Shown one piece after another: positions 34,527 to 43,070 of a DNA stretch of 64,000 bases. Origin of the DNA: an uncultured Lachnospiraceae bacterium. GTDB lineage: Bacteria; Bacillota; Clostridia; Lachnospirales; Lachnospiraceae. The notes under the pieces are model-generated. The model did not search any database. It was not told the origin of the DNA and saw nothing but the letters and a program-made list of their open reading frames with translations. The stretch is taken from contig CAJUGG010000032.1 in assembly GCA_910585995.1 (NCBI GenBank), forward strand, positions 75,011 to 139,010, read 5' to 3'. The position numbers were made by a program, and so were the translations under genes. Every line of letters starts with the position of its first letter. Position 1 is the stretch's first letter.

Positions 34527-35534
34527 TCAGCCCTCCTTTCCCATTTCCCTGCGAAATGCTATCGTGGTAATGCCAAAGAGCAGGATGACGGCACCTGCTG
34601 CACAAAGATAATAAACCGGATTTGACACAGGCGTACCAAAAAAAGCATCTTTCAAGCCCATATACACATGATAAAACGGATGGTAGCAGATCCAGTCCGT
34701 CTTAATCGCAGTGTTGGCCGATAAAAAGACCGGAGTTGCCATAAAAAGTGTGATCACCAGATAGGCCAGAGAAAATTGTTTAAAATCTTTTAACAGCATC
34801 GTACAGACAAAGCCTGTGAAAGCCATCATCAGGGACAAGATCCCTGTCTGTACCAGTACCGCGGGCAAAATAGCTCCTGCTTCTCTAAATCCCACGTTGA
34901 ACAGCGTTAAAAAAACTGCAAAAACCAGATCCGTAAGCAGAAAAAGAAAGACCTTGGAACATATAAACAGACTCTTTTTCAGCGGCATAATAGCATGGAT
35001 GTGGATCACTCCCATCTGTTTTTCTTTAAACAGTACAGACGCAATCCCCAAAAACCCTACAGCAACCATCTCAATAAACAGCAGTTCACAAGTGATCTCT
35101 CTGCGCAGTTTTGATTCTAAGGGATATTCCCCCACGATTTCCGGTTTATAGTCACTGCCAGACTGTAGAAGCAAGAGTGCATAATCTGCTCTGTGGCGGT
35201 CCACTTTTTCTGTTCCTGCATAGAGTATAAGATTGGGCTTGCCCTCCTCGACGTGGATTCCAACGCCTCCGCTTCTGTCCTCGGCAAGCGCCTCATCCAG
35301 ACTTTCCAAAGAATCTGTCGGATGGACAAGCGGCGACATTTGTGGATATATTCCTGCCGGATCATAGAGATACACCTGGTAGATCCCGGCATTATCCTGC
35401 ATAAAATTCAGATAGCCAATGTGGATAAACAATGTATAGAATACAAGTGATCCCAGTGCAAGATAGAAAAATTTTCCTGATACCATCATGCGGCAGTCTT
35501 TTTTAAACAAAGAAGAAAGGCTTTTCCAGATCAT
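34527..35534 (-). CDS. ABC-2 type permease (module A)
   Basis: A 335-residue membrane protein with an N-terminal TM helix (about 20-42), an external domain of about 110 residues, then five hydrophobic helices to the C-terminus, the ABC-2 permease layout. AGGAGG precedes the ATG, which overlaps the ATPase stop by 4 bp. It probably pairs with the neighbouring permease to form a heterodimeric exporter; with that partner truncated, the complex may not work. Confidence 0.88.
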   Translation of the reverse strand: MIWKSLSSLFKKDCRMMVSGKFFYLALGSLVFYTLFIHIGYLNFMQDNAGIYQVYLYDPAGIYPQMSPLVHPTDSLESLDEALAEDRSGGVGIHVEEGKPNLILYAGTEKVDRHRADYALLLLQSGSDYKPEIVGEYPLESKLRREITCELLFIEMVAVGFLGIASVLFKEKQMGVIHIHAIMPLKKSLFICSKVFLFLLTDLVFAVFLTLFNVGFREAGAILPAVLVQTGILSLMMAFTGFVCTMLLKDFKQFSLAYLVITLFMATPVFLSANTAIKTDWICYHPFYHVYMGLKDAFFGTPVSNPVYYLCAAGAVILLFGITTIAFRREMGKEG

Positions 35535-36379
35535 GACAGCCTCCTTCCTGTATACTGGATAAAAATATCTTCCAGGGTCGGCTCCTGAGAATGAATACTA
35601 ATCAGTTCATCATAGGAAAAAGGAATACCCGCTTTTACATCCAGGGCTTTTATTGTCTGTTCTTTTCGTCTGCCCTGATACTGATAAGTAACGACTATGC
35701 TGTGATTACTGTTTTGCTCCTTTAGATTTTTCGGCGTATCAATGGCTACTATCTTCCCATCTGAAATAAACGCCACGCGATCGCAGAGCAGATCAGCGTC
35801 CAGCATATTGTGGGTCGTCACAAATATTGTTGTTCCTTTTTTACGTTCTTTTTCTATGATCCTGCGAAAGAGGACAGCCCCGGCAGGATCAAGACCGCTC
35901 GTAGGCTCATCTAAAAACAAAAGTTTTGGGCTGCTGATCAGAACTCTTGCCATACTGACACGCTGGCGCATCCCCTTGGAGTAAGTGGATACTGGTTTTT
36001 TTAAGAAATCTTTTTTAAATTCCAGTTCATCGAGCACCTCTTCGGGATCACGCAGTTGTTCTTTGGGATAGAAAGAAGAAAAATAGCGCAAGTTGTCAAG
36101 AGCGCTTATATTGGCATACAGATATGGAAATTCAAACAGCATACCGATTTTTTGAAAAAACTCCTGTGTATATACACTCTTTAAATCTTTTCCGAACACT
36201 GACACCATACCGCCATACCCTTTCAGGATGCCGGTCAATATTTTCTGGGTCGTGGACTTCCCGGAGCCATTTGGACCCAAAAATCCAAATATCTCCCCAT
36301 CCTCTACCATAAAATTCAAGCCACGCAATGCCTGTTTGTCTTTTCCATAGGAAAAAGTCAGATCTTTTACTTCCATCAT
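35531..36379 (-). CDS. ABC transporter ATPase, BcrA/ABC-2 type (module A)
   Basis: A 282-residue ATPase of the drug and lantibiotic exporter class. Walker A GPNGSGKST (about 35-43), signature YSKGMRQR (about 133-140), Walker B LLFLDEPTSGLD (about 153-164) and H-loop TTHNM are intact. It has the usual C-terminal extension after the nucleotide domain. GGAGG stands 8 bases before the ATG. The promoter carries four 11-bp direct repeats, so it is probably induced by the response regulator encoded upstream. Confidence 0.94.
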   Translation of the reverse strand: MMEVKDLTFSYGKDKQALRGLNFMVEDGEIFGFLGPNGSGKSTTQKILTGILKGYGGMVSVFGKDLKSVYTQEFFQKIGMLFEFPYLYANISALDNLRYFSSFYPKEQLRDPEEVLDELEFKKDFLKKPVSTYSKGMRQRVSMARVLISSPKLLFLDEPTSGLDPAGAVLFRRIIEKERKKGTTIFVTTHNMLDADLLCDRVAFISDGKIVAIDTPKNLKEQNSNHSIVVTYQYQGRRKEQTIKALDVKAGIPFSYDELISIHSQEPTLEDIFIQYTGRRLS

Positions 36380-36452
36380 TTTTCACCCCTCCATTTCGGC
36401 TCATCCTTCCAAAGCTTTGTCCGGATGGATGCTGCTATGATCTGTTGGGATA

Positions 36453-36511
36453 AGAATAGGATAATGACTTGAAGTCCATGTGAGATCGCTGTGAAGTCTC
36501 TGTGAAATCTT
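36453..36511 (-). promoter_or_regulatory. Module A ABC promoter with four exact 11-bp direct repeats
   Basis: Read on the plus strand, decamers related to TGTGAAGTCT begin at 36468, 36479, 36490 and 36501, each step exactly 11 bp (CTTGAAGTCC, TGTGAGATCG, TGTGAAGTCT, TGTGAAATCT). On the coding (minus) strand they are TTCACA-type repeats that end about 9 bp before a -10 TATTCT (36453-36458). The repeats take the place of the -35 element. This is the layout of an OmpR-family activator site. Confidence 0.8.
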
Positions 36512-36537
36512 TTCTGACAAAAAAGAAAAAGCCTCTG

Positions 36538-37644
36538 TTACGTTTCCGTAATCGAAGCCATTTTGTGAAGATCTGTCGTAGGAATGGAAAAATAGAACTC
36601 CACTCCGTCCGGACGGTTTACTGCGCCATACTTCAGATGCTGCATAGAAAGAATCTGTGCTACAATCGCAAGGCCCAATCCAGAACCGCTGTAATCTGTA
36701 TTGTTATCACGATAAAATTTTGTCCAGATCTTTGAAAGATTTTCCTGTGCGATGGGATGTCCCTGATTATAGATGGAAACATCCAGCATACCATCGTGTT
36801 CTCTCAGTAACAGTCTCAAGATGCCGCCTGAACGGACATTTCTCTTCGCATTGACAATCAGGTTGTTCAGTACCTGCTCCATCCGGCTCTTGTCGGTATC
36901 AACATAGACCGGAAGATCTGGTAATTCATACTGTAATTCAAAACAAGTGTCCGGAGCATCTATCAGCAATCGCCCGGCAACAGTTTCCAATAATTCTACA
37001 AAATCAAAACGTTCCGGTTGAAGATCTGCGGCTCCATATTCCAGCGCAGACAGGTCAAGCAGGGTCGTGATCAGGTTACTCATACGTTCTGTCTCTGCTA
37101 TGATGACCTTATAATAATTCTGTTTTTTTGCATCATCAGTTTCATCCTGTAATCCTTCGGCATATGCCCGGATCACGCCTAAGGGAGTCTTCATCTCGTG
37201 AGAAAGATTGTCCACCAGCTCTTTTCTCTCAGCCAGCAGACGCTTCTTTTTCTCTATATCCTGTTCCAGCTTTATATTTGCCTGTTCGAGTTCCTCAAAT
37301 GCTTTCTGAAGACTACCAGCCATCACATTCAGGCTGTGGGAAAGCTCTCCCAATTCATCCTGCCCTGCAACCCTGCAAAACCGGGAGAAATCTAAGTTTG
37401 CCATACGGCTTGCTGCATCATTCAGTTCAGATACAGGTTTTGAGATCACTTGTGCCATCCACAAATCAATCACACAGATCAAAACAACTACAAACAGAAG
37501 CCAGATCATCAGAGAAGCATCTGAGCTAAAAGGCAGCCTGGTAAAAAACACACAAGATAATACCAGAATCACTCCCATCAGTTTAGAAGCCAGCAGTATT
37601 TTTTTCCGGACCGTAAAGACCTTCCTGTGATCACTTATTTTCAT
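36538..37644 (-). CDS. Sensor histidine kinase (module A)
   Basis: A 368-residue kinase. Two TM helices (about 14-33 and 42-62) are separated by only a few residues, so it has almost no external sensor domain; a HAMP domain follows (about 63-115), then a coiled coil. The H-box is NLSHEMKTPLGVIRAYAEGL (His near 149), N-box NNLIVNAKRNV, G-box GSGLGLAIV. It overlaps the regulator's stop by 4 bp. The tiny external loop suggests it senses through the membrane or through a partner protein. Confidence 0.93.
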   Translation of the reverse strand: MKISDHRKVFTVRKKILLASKLMGVILVLSCVFFTRLPFSSDASLMIWLLFVVVLICVIDLWMAQVISKPVSELNDAASRMANLDFSRFCRVAGQDELGELSHSLNVMAGSLQKAFEELEQANIKLEQDIEKKKRLLAERKELVDNLSHEMKTPLGVIRAYAEGLQDETDDAKKQNYYKVIIAETERMSNLITTLLDLSALEYGAADLQPERFDFVELLETVAGRLLIDAPDTCFELQYELPDLPVYVDTDKSRMEQVLNNLIVNAKRNVRSGGILRLLLREHDGMLDVSIYNQGHPIAQENLSKIWTKFYRDNNTDYSGSGLGLAIVAQILSMQHLKYGAVNRPDGVEFYFSIPTTDLHKMASITET

Positions 37645-38309
37645 ACCCTCACCTCGAATTTGTAGCCAGACCGGATGAGCGTAACGATATGCCTGCCCTC
37701 CTCACCTAATTTCTGTCTGAGGGTTTTAATATGTGTGTCTACGGTTCTGGTAGTTCCTGTAAAGTCATATCCCCATATCCGGTTCAATAACTGTTCCCGG
37801 CTGAAGACCTGACCTGGGTTTGAGATAAAAAAATGAAGCAGTTCATATTCTTTGTAGGTCAGTGCAATCTCCTGCCCATCCAGAAAAACTTTATGAGAAG
37901 CTGGGATAACAGAGATCTTTCCAGCGTTTAAAGTATCTGCCAAAAGGACAGAAGAACGGCGCAGCAAAGCATTTACTTTTGCCAGAAGCACGTTCGGGCT
38001 GAAAGGTTTTGTCATATAATCATCTGCTCCCAGATCATATCCTTTTAATTTGTCGTCCTCATTGCTTTTGGCCGTCAGCATGATAATAGGAAGACCACTC
38101 ATTTCCCTCGCCATCTTACAGACAGAAAACCCGTCAAGATGGGGCATCATAATATCCAGAATCATCAGATCCACAGGATCATTTTTCAGAACCATAAGCG
38201 CATCGATACCATCATCTGCCATAAAACAAGTATGCCCGCCGCGCTGCATATATTCCGCTATAATCTCCTGCATATTCTTTTCATCTTCAACAACCAGAAC
38301 ACTGGCCAT
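37641..38309 (-). CDS. OmpR-family response regulator (module A)
   Basis: A 222-residue regulator with acidic pocket VVEDE, Asp in LMILDIMMPHLDG (about 53), Lys in MTKPF (about 102), and a winged helix ending RTVDTHIKTLRQKLG and IRSGYKF. The ATG at 38307-38309 begins the canonical MASVLVVEDE start; the open frame reaches further upstream but without support. First gene of module A. Its likely target is the four-repeat box 1.1 kb downstream. Confidence 0.94.
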   Translation of the reverse strand: MASVLVVEDEKNMQEIIAEYMQRGGHTCFMADDGIDALMVLKNDPVDLMILDIMMPHLDGFSVCKMAREMSGLPIIMLTAKSNEDDKLKGYDLGADDYMTKPFSPNVLLAKVNALLRRSSVLLADTLNAGKISVIPASHKVFLDGQEIALTYKEYELLHFFISNPGQVFSREQLLNRIWGYDFTGTTRTVDTHIKTLRQKLGEEGRHIVTLIRSGYKFEVRV

Positions 38310-38386
38310 GGGATCAACTCTCTTTCGCTTTAGCAAGATATTAGCAGTTTTTCAAAGAAGGTGCAAGCGAAACTTTTATCCAATCC

Positions 38387-38415
38387 TTGCTATCCCCATA
38401 AGACAATGCTATAAT
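38387..38415 (+). promoter_or_regulatory. Consensus promoter reading into the LytTR remnant and the DUF6440 gene
   Basis: TTGCTA (38387-38392) and TATAAT (38410-38415), spacing 17 bp. It is divergent from the module A regulator gene and is the only evident promoter for the small gene at 38712. Confidence 0.7.
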
Positions 38416-38438
38416 AATTGCGCCAAGAGCTGGCAGAA

Positions 38439-38690
38439 ATGTTTACATTGCGGACAGGAGAAACGGTGCGGCATGTCCCCTTACGCGATATTCTCTTTTT
38501 TGAAACTGCCTCCGTCCCCATCACATTTTACTCCATACGTCCAACAGCCGAATGGATTTTTTAGGCAGTCTCAATGAATTGGAAAATCGGTTGGGAAACC
38601 GCTTTATCCGCACACACCGGGCTTATTTATTTAAGAAATTTGAAACACAGCGCTCCGTCAATGTGGTATCATCATACTGCCAGGGAAAAA
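38439..38690 (+). pseudogene. Frameshifted remnant of a LytTR (AgrA-type) DNA-binding domain
   Basis: From an ATG at 38439 the frame reads FTLRTGETVRHVPLRDILFFETA, a typical LytTR start. At a CCCC run near 38516 the frame is lost; the continuation is one frame away and reads HHILLHTSNSRMDFLGSLNELENR and RFIRTHRAYL, again typical LytTR. After about 38640 the similarity ends, before the last LytTR strands. There is no receiver domain upstream. It is therefore truncated at both ends and frameshifted. It suggests a lost quorum-type or bacteriocin regulator. Confidence 0.75.
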
Positions 38691-38711
38691 GACAAGAGAG
38701 GAGGTGAGCAT

Positions 38712-38891
38712 ATGGCGAAAGACCGCTTTGTAGAAGTATATAACCAGGGCCTTGTAAATGTGGCAAAGATCATCGTAGATACGGAAACCGGCGTGAATTA
38801 CCTGATGGCTTCCCATAATAAAGCAAATGGCACCGGACTGACTGTGCTGGTTGATCAGGACGGTAAGCCTGTTGTTACTCCCGTCAAGTAA
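38712..38891 (+). CDS. Small protein of the DUF6440 type
   Basis: A 59-residue protein with GGAGGTG just before its ATG. The body RFVEVYNQGLVNVAKIIVDTETGVNYLM followed by TGLTVLVDQDGKPVV matches small Firmicutes proteins that I recall as DUF6440; a single mixed alpha/beta fold, no signal or TM. Function unknown. It follows the LytTR remnant and shares its promoter. Confidence 0.75.
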   Translation: MAKDRFVEVYNQGLVNVAKIIVDTETGVNYLMASHNKANGTGLTVLVDQDGKPVVTPVK

Positions 38892-38955
38892 ACAATACGA
38901 CGACAAACGAAAAAAGACGTCAAATCCGGCCGGTCAGGAGCGAAAAAGTATCAGC

Positions 38956-40014
38956 ATGGCACAGCGAAAGAAAGACCTGACAAAGCTGGCGGAAAAGCTG
39001 CGCAGGGAGTGTGAGACTGGCGGGACGGAGATCTCCAGCCGACTACATAATCTGAAATGCCGCGTCAGGACCAAAAAGGGCATGGCGTCGGTGGACTACC
39101 TGCTGTGGCTGACCGGCCGGCTGGCGCGGATGGCTCTTCATATCCGGATCAAGACCTGGCTGCAGGATAGCGGATATCCTCTGATCAAGCAGGAGAATCC
39201 AGAAGAGGTGGGGGATAAGCCCAGGACGGAACCCTTCACCATAGGGTCCCGGAGAAAGCGGGACTTCTCTATGAGTCTGTTCGGAGCATACTGCAGCAGC
39301 CCGCGGGGCTACGAGTTTCATAAAAAGGATTTGGCCAGCGCTACGGCTTTGGAGGGCTGGCGCCTGGACCGCGCCGGATTCTGTATACTGGATTCAAGCC
39401 ATATGGATGCGCTGCAGCATGCTCTGGAAGGGAGTCAGGAGACGTCTCTCAACATTCCGCTGGCGGTGGATCTGTACAGCGGCTGCGTCTTTTTCCTGGC
39501 AGGAAAGAAACTCTATGAGGCGGTATACCGTCAGGAGGCAAAGAAGCGGAAAGATGCCTGGCTAGACGCAGAACAAAAGTATGAACAGGCGAAGAAAGCC
39601 AGGGAAGAGTATGGGCGCAGGCTGCGACAGTACCCGGACTATCTGGAAAAACTGGAAAAGGATCTGGCAGACAGGGAAAAGACCTATCATGTCGCGGTGA
39701 AAAAGTACGACCTGGCAGTGAAGGCAAAGAAGGAATTTGACGCCACGCAATGTCTCTTCTGCTTCGATTATCTTCGCCTGGATAAAGAGCACCTGGCTCA
39801 GTTTGACGGAGACCTGCAAAGTGCGCTCCGGCTGGGTCCTCACTTTCATGAGAACGCCCCCCATTTTCTTGAGAACGCGCGGGAAAGCCGTAAGGCTCTC
39901 CTGAATAAATTCCGGTGGTATTGTGCAGAAGGAGACAACAGCCTTCGCGCACAGGTTCGTGGGTTCAATCCGGACATGCCTCCCAGCCTCCGGGATTCGG
40001 GATTGTTTCTCTGA
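38956..40014 (+). CDS. Unrecognised protein with a central coiled coil, GC-rich
   Basis: A protein of about 352 residues that I do not recognise. The N-terminal part is basic with LRRECETGG and DYLLWLTGRLARMAL; a middle globular part contains a Cys (FGAYCSSPRGYEF). Residues about 195-268 are a long charged coiled coil rich in Lys, Glu and Arg, followed by a CLFCFDYL motif. No signal peptide or TM helix. The DNA is visibly GC-richer than its neighbours, with different codon use, which suggests transfer. The start at 38956 is tentative, since the ribosome binding site is weak (GGAG 14 bases upstream). It could be cargo of a former mobile element that also left the LytTR fragment. Confidence 0.6.
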   Translation: MAQRKKDLTKLAEKLRRECETGGTEISSRLHNLKCRVRTKKGMASVDYLLWLTGRLARMALHIRIKTWLQDSGYPLIKQENPEEVGDKPRTEPFTIGSRRKRDFSMSLFGAYCSSPRGYEFHKKDLASATALEGWRLDRAGFCILDSSHMDALQHALEGSQETSLNIPLAVDLYSGCVFFLAGKKLYEAVYRQEAKKRKDAWLDAEQKYEQAKKAREEYGRRLRQYPDYLEKLEKDLADREKTYHVAVKKYDLAVKAKKEFDATQCLFCFDYLRLDKEHLAQFDGDLQSALRLGPHFHENAPHFLENARESRKALLNKFRWYCAEGDNSLRAQVRGFNPDMPPSLRDSGLFL

Positions 40015-40106
40015 GCATTTGAAGACCAGTAACAGACCAGACATTATGGGAAACACTCTTTTGCAAGTGAGCGTGAAAAGTTGGCTGGCAAGGCTGAAAT
40101 GAAGAA

Positions 40107-40140
40107 AGCCGAAAACCTGCTAAAATCAAGGTTTTCGGCT
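40107..40140 (-). terminator. Terminator after tRNA-Arg
   Basis: An 11-bp perfect stem AGCCGAAAACC with GGTTTTCGGCT and a 12-base loop; on the minus strand it is followed by TTTC. It lies 10 bp past the 3' end of the tRNA and probably ends the serS, DUF3881, tRNA transcript. Confidence 0.8.
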
Positions 40141-40150
40141 ATGTTTCCAG

Positions 40151-40224
40151 CGTTCCCGAGGTGACTCGAACACCCGACCTACCGCTTAGGAGGCGGTCGC
40201 TCTATCCAACTGAGCTACGGAAAC
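40151..40224 (-). tRNA. tRNA-Arg (anticodon CCT)
   Basis: A 74-base cloverleaf on the minus strand. Acceptor arms GTTTCCG and CGGGAAC pair (one G-T), the anticodon loop is CTCCTAA giving CCT, which reads AGG, and the T-loop contains TTCGAGT. CCA is not encoded. It starts 26 bp after the DUF3881 gene with no promoter of its own visible, so it is probably cut from that transcript. Confidence 0.95.
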
Positions 40225-40250
40225 ATCCGTGGTATTTCCACGAATGTATT

Positions 40251-41135
40251 CTACCACTTTTCTTCATAATGCACAACCCCCTGAAGCCAAATAATTCCTC
40301 GAAATCGTCTGCCAGGGGCGGGTTCGCCTAAGAGATCTTTTTGGTTGATACAGATATCCAGTACGATCTCGTTGGTCTCGATGGTCATGACATAGACCTT
40401 TTCATGTGTCTTATTATTCTCTCTAAGTTCAACTGAGAGAATCTCTCCCATGACGTTATAGTGATCACATTCTACGCCGCAGGGCATAAAATGCGTGGTA
40501 ACAATGGAAAAGACATCTTCATCTGCAATTCTTTGTGAGATCATGGAGTAGGTGTCCATATCTTCCAGTGTCAGGTTTTCTATGGCATCTTCATCTCCAT
40601 CTCTTGCTGCCTGTAGCATCTGCGTTCTCTCTTTGGCAGATCTGATCTCAGATACTACAGGCGTTCTCTGATAGACTGGCATCAAGATCTTGCCGTCTAC
40701 AGACAGGCCGGAGAGGATTAAGGAAGTCGTGGCTTCCTCCATCATTCCATATCGTTTACGATTGAGATATTCTGTCACATTTTGCAGATAAAAAATCAAA
40801 GATACACCAAGATTCATATCATCACATACGCCCGCATAAGATTCTTTTTCTGCATGACGTTCGATGATCATATCTTCATAAAATCTCTCTGTCTTCCCGG
40901 TAAAATAGGGAATACAATATTCGATCTGATATTCGTCTCTTTCATTGTATATTCCTCTGACTAAAAGTCCCATCTGCTCTGCAAATGCTTTTCTGCGTTC
41001 AAAAAAATCTTCTCCATCCGACGTCACTGCGATCTCTTCTGTTTGAAAACTTTCTGATGTAAACTCCACCAACGCATCAAATTCTTCTTTCTTTTGAACA
41101 TCGCTGAAACCGATGGCTCTTAAATATCGATGCAA
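40251..41135 (-). CDS. DUF3881-family protein
   Basis: A protein of about 294 residues starting LHRYLRAIGFSDV, characteristic of the DUF3881 family that is common in Lachnospiraceae, in my recollection. The start is a TTG at 41133-41135, chosen because AGGAGGT stands 6 bases upstream. No TM helices; acidic, mixed alpha/beta. Function unknown. It follows serS by 31 bp and precedes tRNA-Arg, so the three form one transcript. Confidence 0.82.
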   Translation of the reverse strand: MHRYLRAIGFSDVQKKEEFDALVEFTSESFQTEEIAVTSDGEDFFERRKAFAEQMGLLVRGIYNERDEYQIEYCIPYFTGKTERFYEDMIIERHAEKESYAGVCDDMNLGVSLIFYLQNVTEYLNRKRYGMMEEATTSLILSGLSVDGKILMPVYQRTPVVSEIRSAKERTQMLQAARDGDEDAIENLTLEDMDTYSMISQRIADEDVFSIVTTHFMPCGVECDHYNVMGEILSVELRENNKTHEKVYVMTIETNEIVLDICINQKDLLGEPAPGRRFRGIIWLQGVVHYEEKW

Positions 41136-41166
41136 TAAAGTACCTCCTATTAAGGTTAAGATTATA

Positions 41167-42444
41167 CTATCTGAGTTCTTTTTTACCGCCCATATAAGGC
41201 TGCAATACTTCCGGAATACGGATACTGCCGTCTTCCTGAAGATTATTTTCCAAAAATGCAATTAACATACGAGGCGGAGCAACCACTGTATTATTTAGTG
41301 TATGCGCAAAGTATTTCCCATTTTCACCGTCCACACGGATTTTTAATCTTCTTGCCTGTGCATCGCCAAGATTGGAACAGCTTCCAACTTCAAAATACTT
41401 TTTCTGTCTCGGAGACCATGCTTCCACATCAATGGATTTTATTTTTAAATCTGCCAAATCGCCGGAGCAACATTCCAGCGTACGCACTGGAATATCCATA
41501 GAGCGGAACAGATCTACAGTATTTTGCCACAATTTATCAAACCACATCGGACTTTCTTCTGGTTTGCAGACTACGATCATCTCCTGTTTTTCAAACTGGT
41601 GAATACGATATACGCCGCGCTCTTCAATGCCGTGAGCACCCTTCTCTTTTCTAAAACATGGAGAATAACTGGTCAGTGTATAAGGAAGTTTATCTTCTTT
41701 TATAATGGTATCGATAAATCTTCCGATCATAGAATGTTCACTGGTACCGATTAGATAGAGATCTTCGCCTTCGATCTTATACATCATAGCATCCATTTCC
41801 GCAAAGCTCATTACACCTGTCACCACATTGCTGCGGATCATAAAAGGAGGCACACAATACGTAAATCCTCTGTCAATCATAAAATCTCTTGCATAAGAGA
41901 TCACAGAAGAATGAAGTCTTGCAATATCTCCTGTTAAATAATAAAATCCATTTCCTGCCACTTTTCTAGCGCTGTCAAGATCCAATCCATCCAAACGCTC
42001 CATAATCTCGGTATGATAGGGGATCTCAAATTCCGGCACTACGGGTTCTCCATACCTTTTGATCTCTACATTTTCACTGTCATCTTTTCCAATGGGAACA
42101 CTAGGATCAATGATATTTGGAATCACCATCATAATCTTGGTTACTTTTTCATCCAGTTCTTTCTCCAAAACAGACAGTTCTTCCAAACGGGCCGAATCTG
42201 CTCCCACTTGTTTTTTGACCGCTTCCGCTTCTTCTTTTTTGCCTTGTCCCATCAATCCGCCAATCTGCTTAGATAACTTATTGCGTTCTGCACGCAGCTT
42301 GTCCGCTTCCTGCTGTGCACTTCTTCTCTTAGCATCTAATTCGATGACCTCATCTACAAGCGGTAACTTTTGTTCCTGAAATTTATTTTTAATATTTTGT
42401 TTTACAATGTCAGGATTTTCCCTGACAAATTTTAAATCTAACAT
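41167..42444 (-). CDS. serS: Seryl-tRNA synthetase
   Basis: A 425-residue class II synthetase that charges tRNA-Ser. It begins MLDLKFVRENPD, then the tRNA-binding coiled-coil arm (about residues 28-105). Motif 2 is CFRKEKGAHGIEERGVYRIHQFEKQEM-like (about 258-284), and motif 3 ends PPRMLIAFLENN near 400. Length is normal. AGGAGG precedes the ATG. No T-box leader is present in the 79-bp gap upstream, which instead contains a simple promoter. Confidence 0.98.
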   Translation of the reverse strand: MLDLKFVRENPDIVKQNIKNKFQEQKLPLVDEVIELDAKRRSAQQEADKLRAERNKLSKQIGGLMGQGKKEEAEAVKKQVGADSARLEELSVLEKELDEKVTKIMMVIPNIIDPSVPIGKDDSENVEIKRYGEPVVPEFEIPYHTEIMERLDGLDLDSARKVAGNGFYYLTGDIARLHSSVISYARDFMIDRGFTYCVPPFMIRSNVVTGVMSFAEMDAMMYKIEGEDLYLIGTSEHSMIGRFIDTIIKEDKLPYTLTSYSPCFRKEKGAHGIEERGVYRIHQFEKQEMIVVCKPEESPMWFDKLWQNTVDLFRSMDIPVRTLECCSGDLADLKIKSIDVEAWSPRQKKYFEVGSCSNLGDAQARRLKIRVDGENGKYFAHTLNNTVVAPPRMLIAFLENNLQEDGSIRIPEVLQPYMGGKKELR

Positions 42445-42480
42445 GATCGATTCCTCCTGTATGTGCAGATATCTTTACTC

Positions 42481-42509
42481 ATATTAAGATAGTATCCAAA
42501 ATTTTGCAA
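42481..42509 (-). promoter_or_regulatory. Promoter of serS
   Basis: On the minus strand, TTGCAA (42504-42509) and TAATAT (42481-42486) spaced by 17 bp, about 37 bp upstream of the start codon. The gap is too short for a T-box riboswitch. Confidence 0.7.
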
Positions 42510-42523
42510 GGATTTTTCAATAT

Positions 42524-43045
42524 TTATAAAATTTTATCTCCATTTATCGCGGAATCCAGCGCTTCTTTTTCTTCTTCCGACAAAGTAATATAAGATTCTC
42601 CGCGAATAATCTCTTTTGCATAGGAATAACATCCTTCCCGACTGTACATAGAACTGACAATAATTCCATTGTTATTCTGATCTAAAAGTGCCAATGCATA
42701 ACTTAATTTTCCGCTCATCTCCCGGAACGCATCATATTTTACCAGACCAATTTTCTGATAAACACTCTGCATGTTTTCTTCTACAGCCGACAGCCTGTCC
42801 TCATTTTTCTGATTGGCCTCTTCTAATTTTTCCAGCCGTTCAAATTGGCTCACCACAGTATCTTCCATGGATTCCATATCTTTGCCGCGCATAAAAAGGT
42901 CATATTTTTTATACAGTTTTTTCATCTTTACAAGAACCAAAATTAAGGCAATGATTAAAATCAAAGTCAATCCCCCAAGCCCGAAGATTATATAAGCCGG
43001 GTCTACTCCGTACATCGCCAGATATTCCAAAATTGGACTTTTCAT
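42524..43045 (-). CDS. DUF4446-family membrane-anchored protein
   Basis: A 173-residue protein with one TM helix (about 17-38), then a coiled coil (about 50-105) and a small C-terminal domain (KYDAFREMSGKLSYALALLDQNNNGIIVSS...). This is the DUF4446 pattern, often found next to parB or serS in Clostridia. GGAGG precedes the ATG. It follows parB by 25 bp in the same direction. Function unknown. Confidence 0.85.
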   Translation of the reverse strand: MKSPILEYLAMYGVDPAYIIFGLGGLTLILIIALILVLVKMKKLYKKYDLFMRGKDMESMEDTVVSQFERLEKLEEANQKNEDRLSAVEENMQSVYQKIGLVKYDAFREMSGKLSYALALLDQNNNGIIVSSMYSREGCYSYAKEIIRGESYITLSEEEKEALDSAINGDKIL

Positions 43046-43070
43046 CTTTTCTCCTCCGTATTTTTTATGT

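Noticed and set aside
42445..42523. T-box riboswitch before serS
   Set aside because: Only 79 bp are available, with a plain promoter; no specifier stem or antiterminator T-box sequence.
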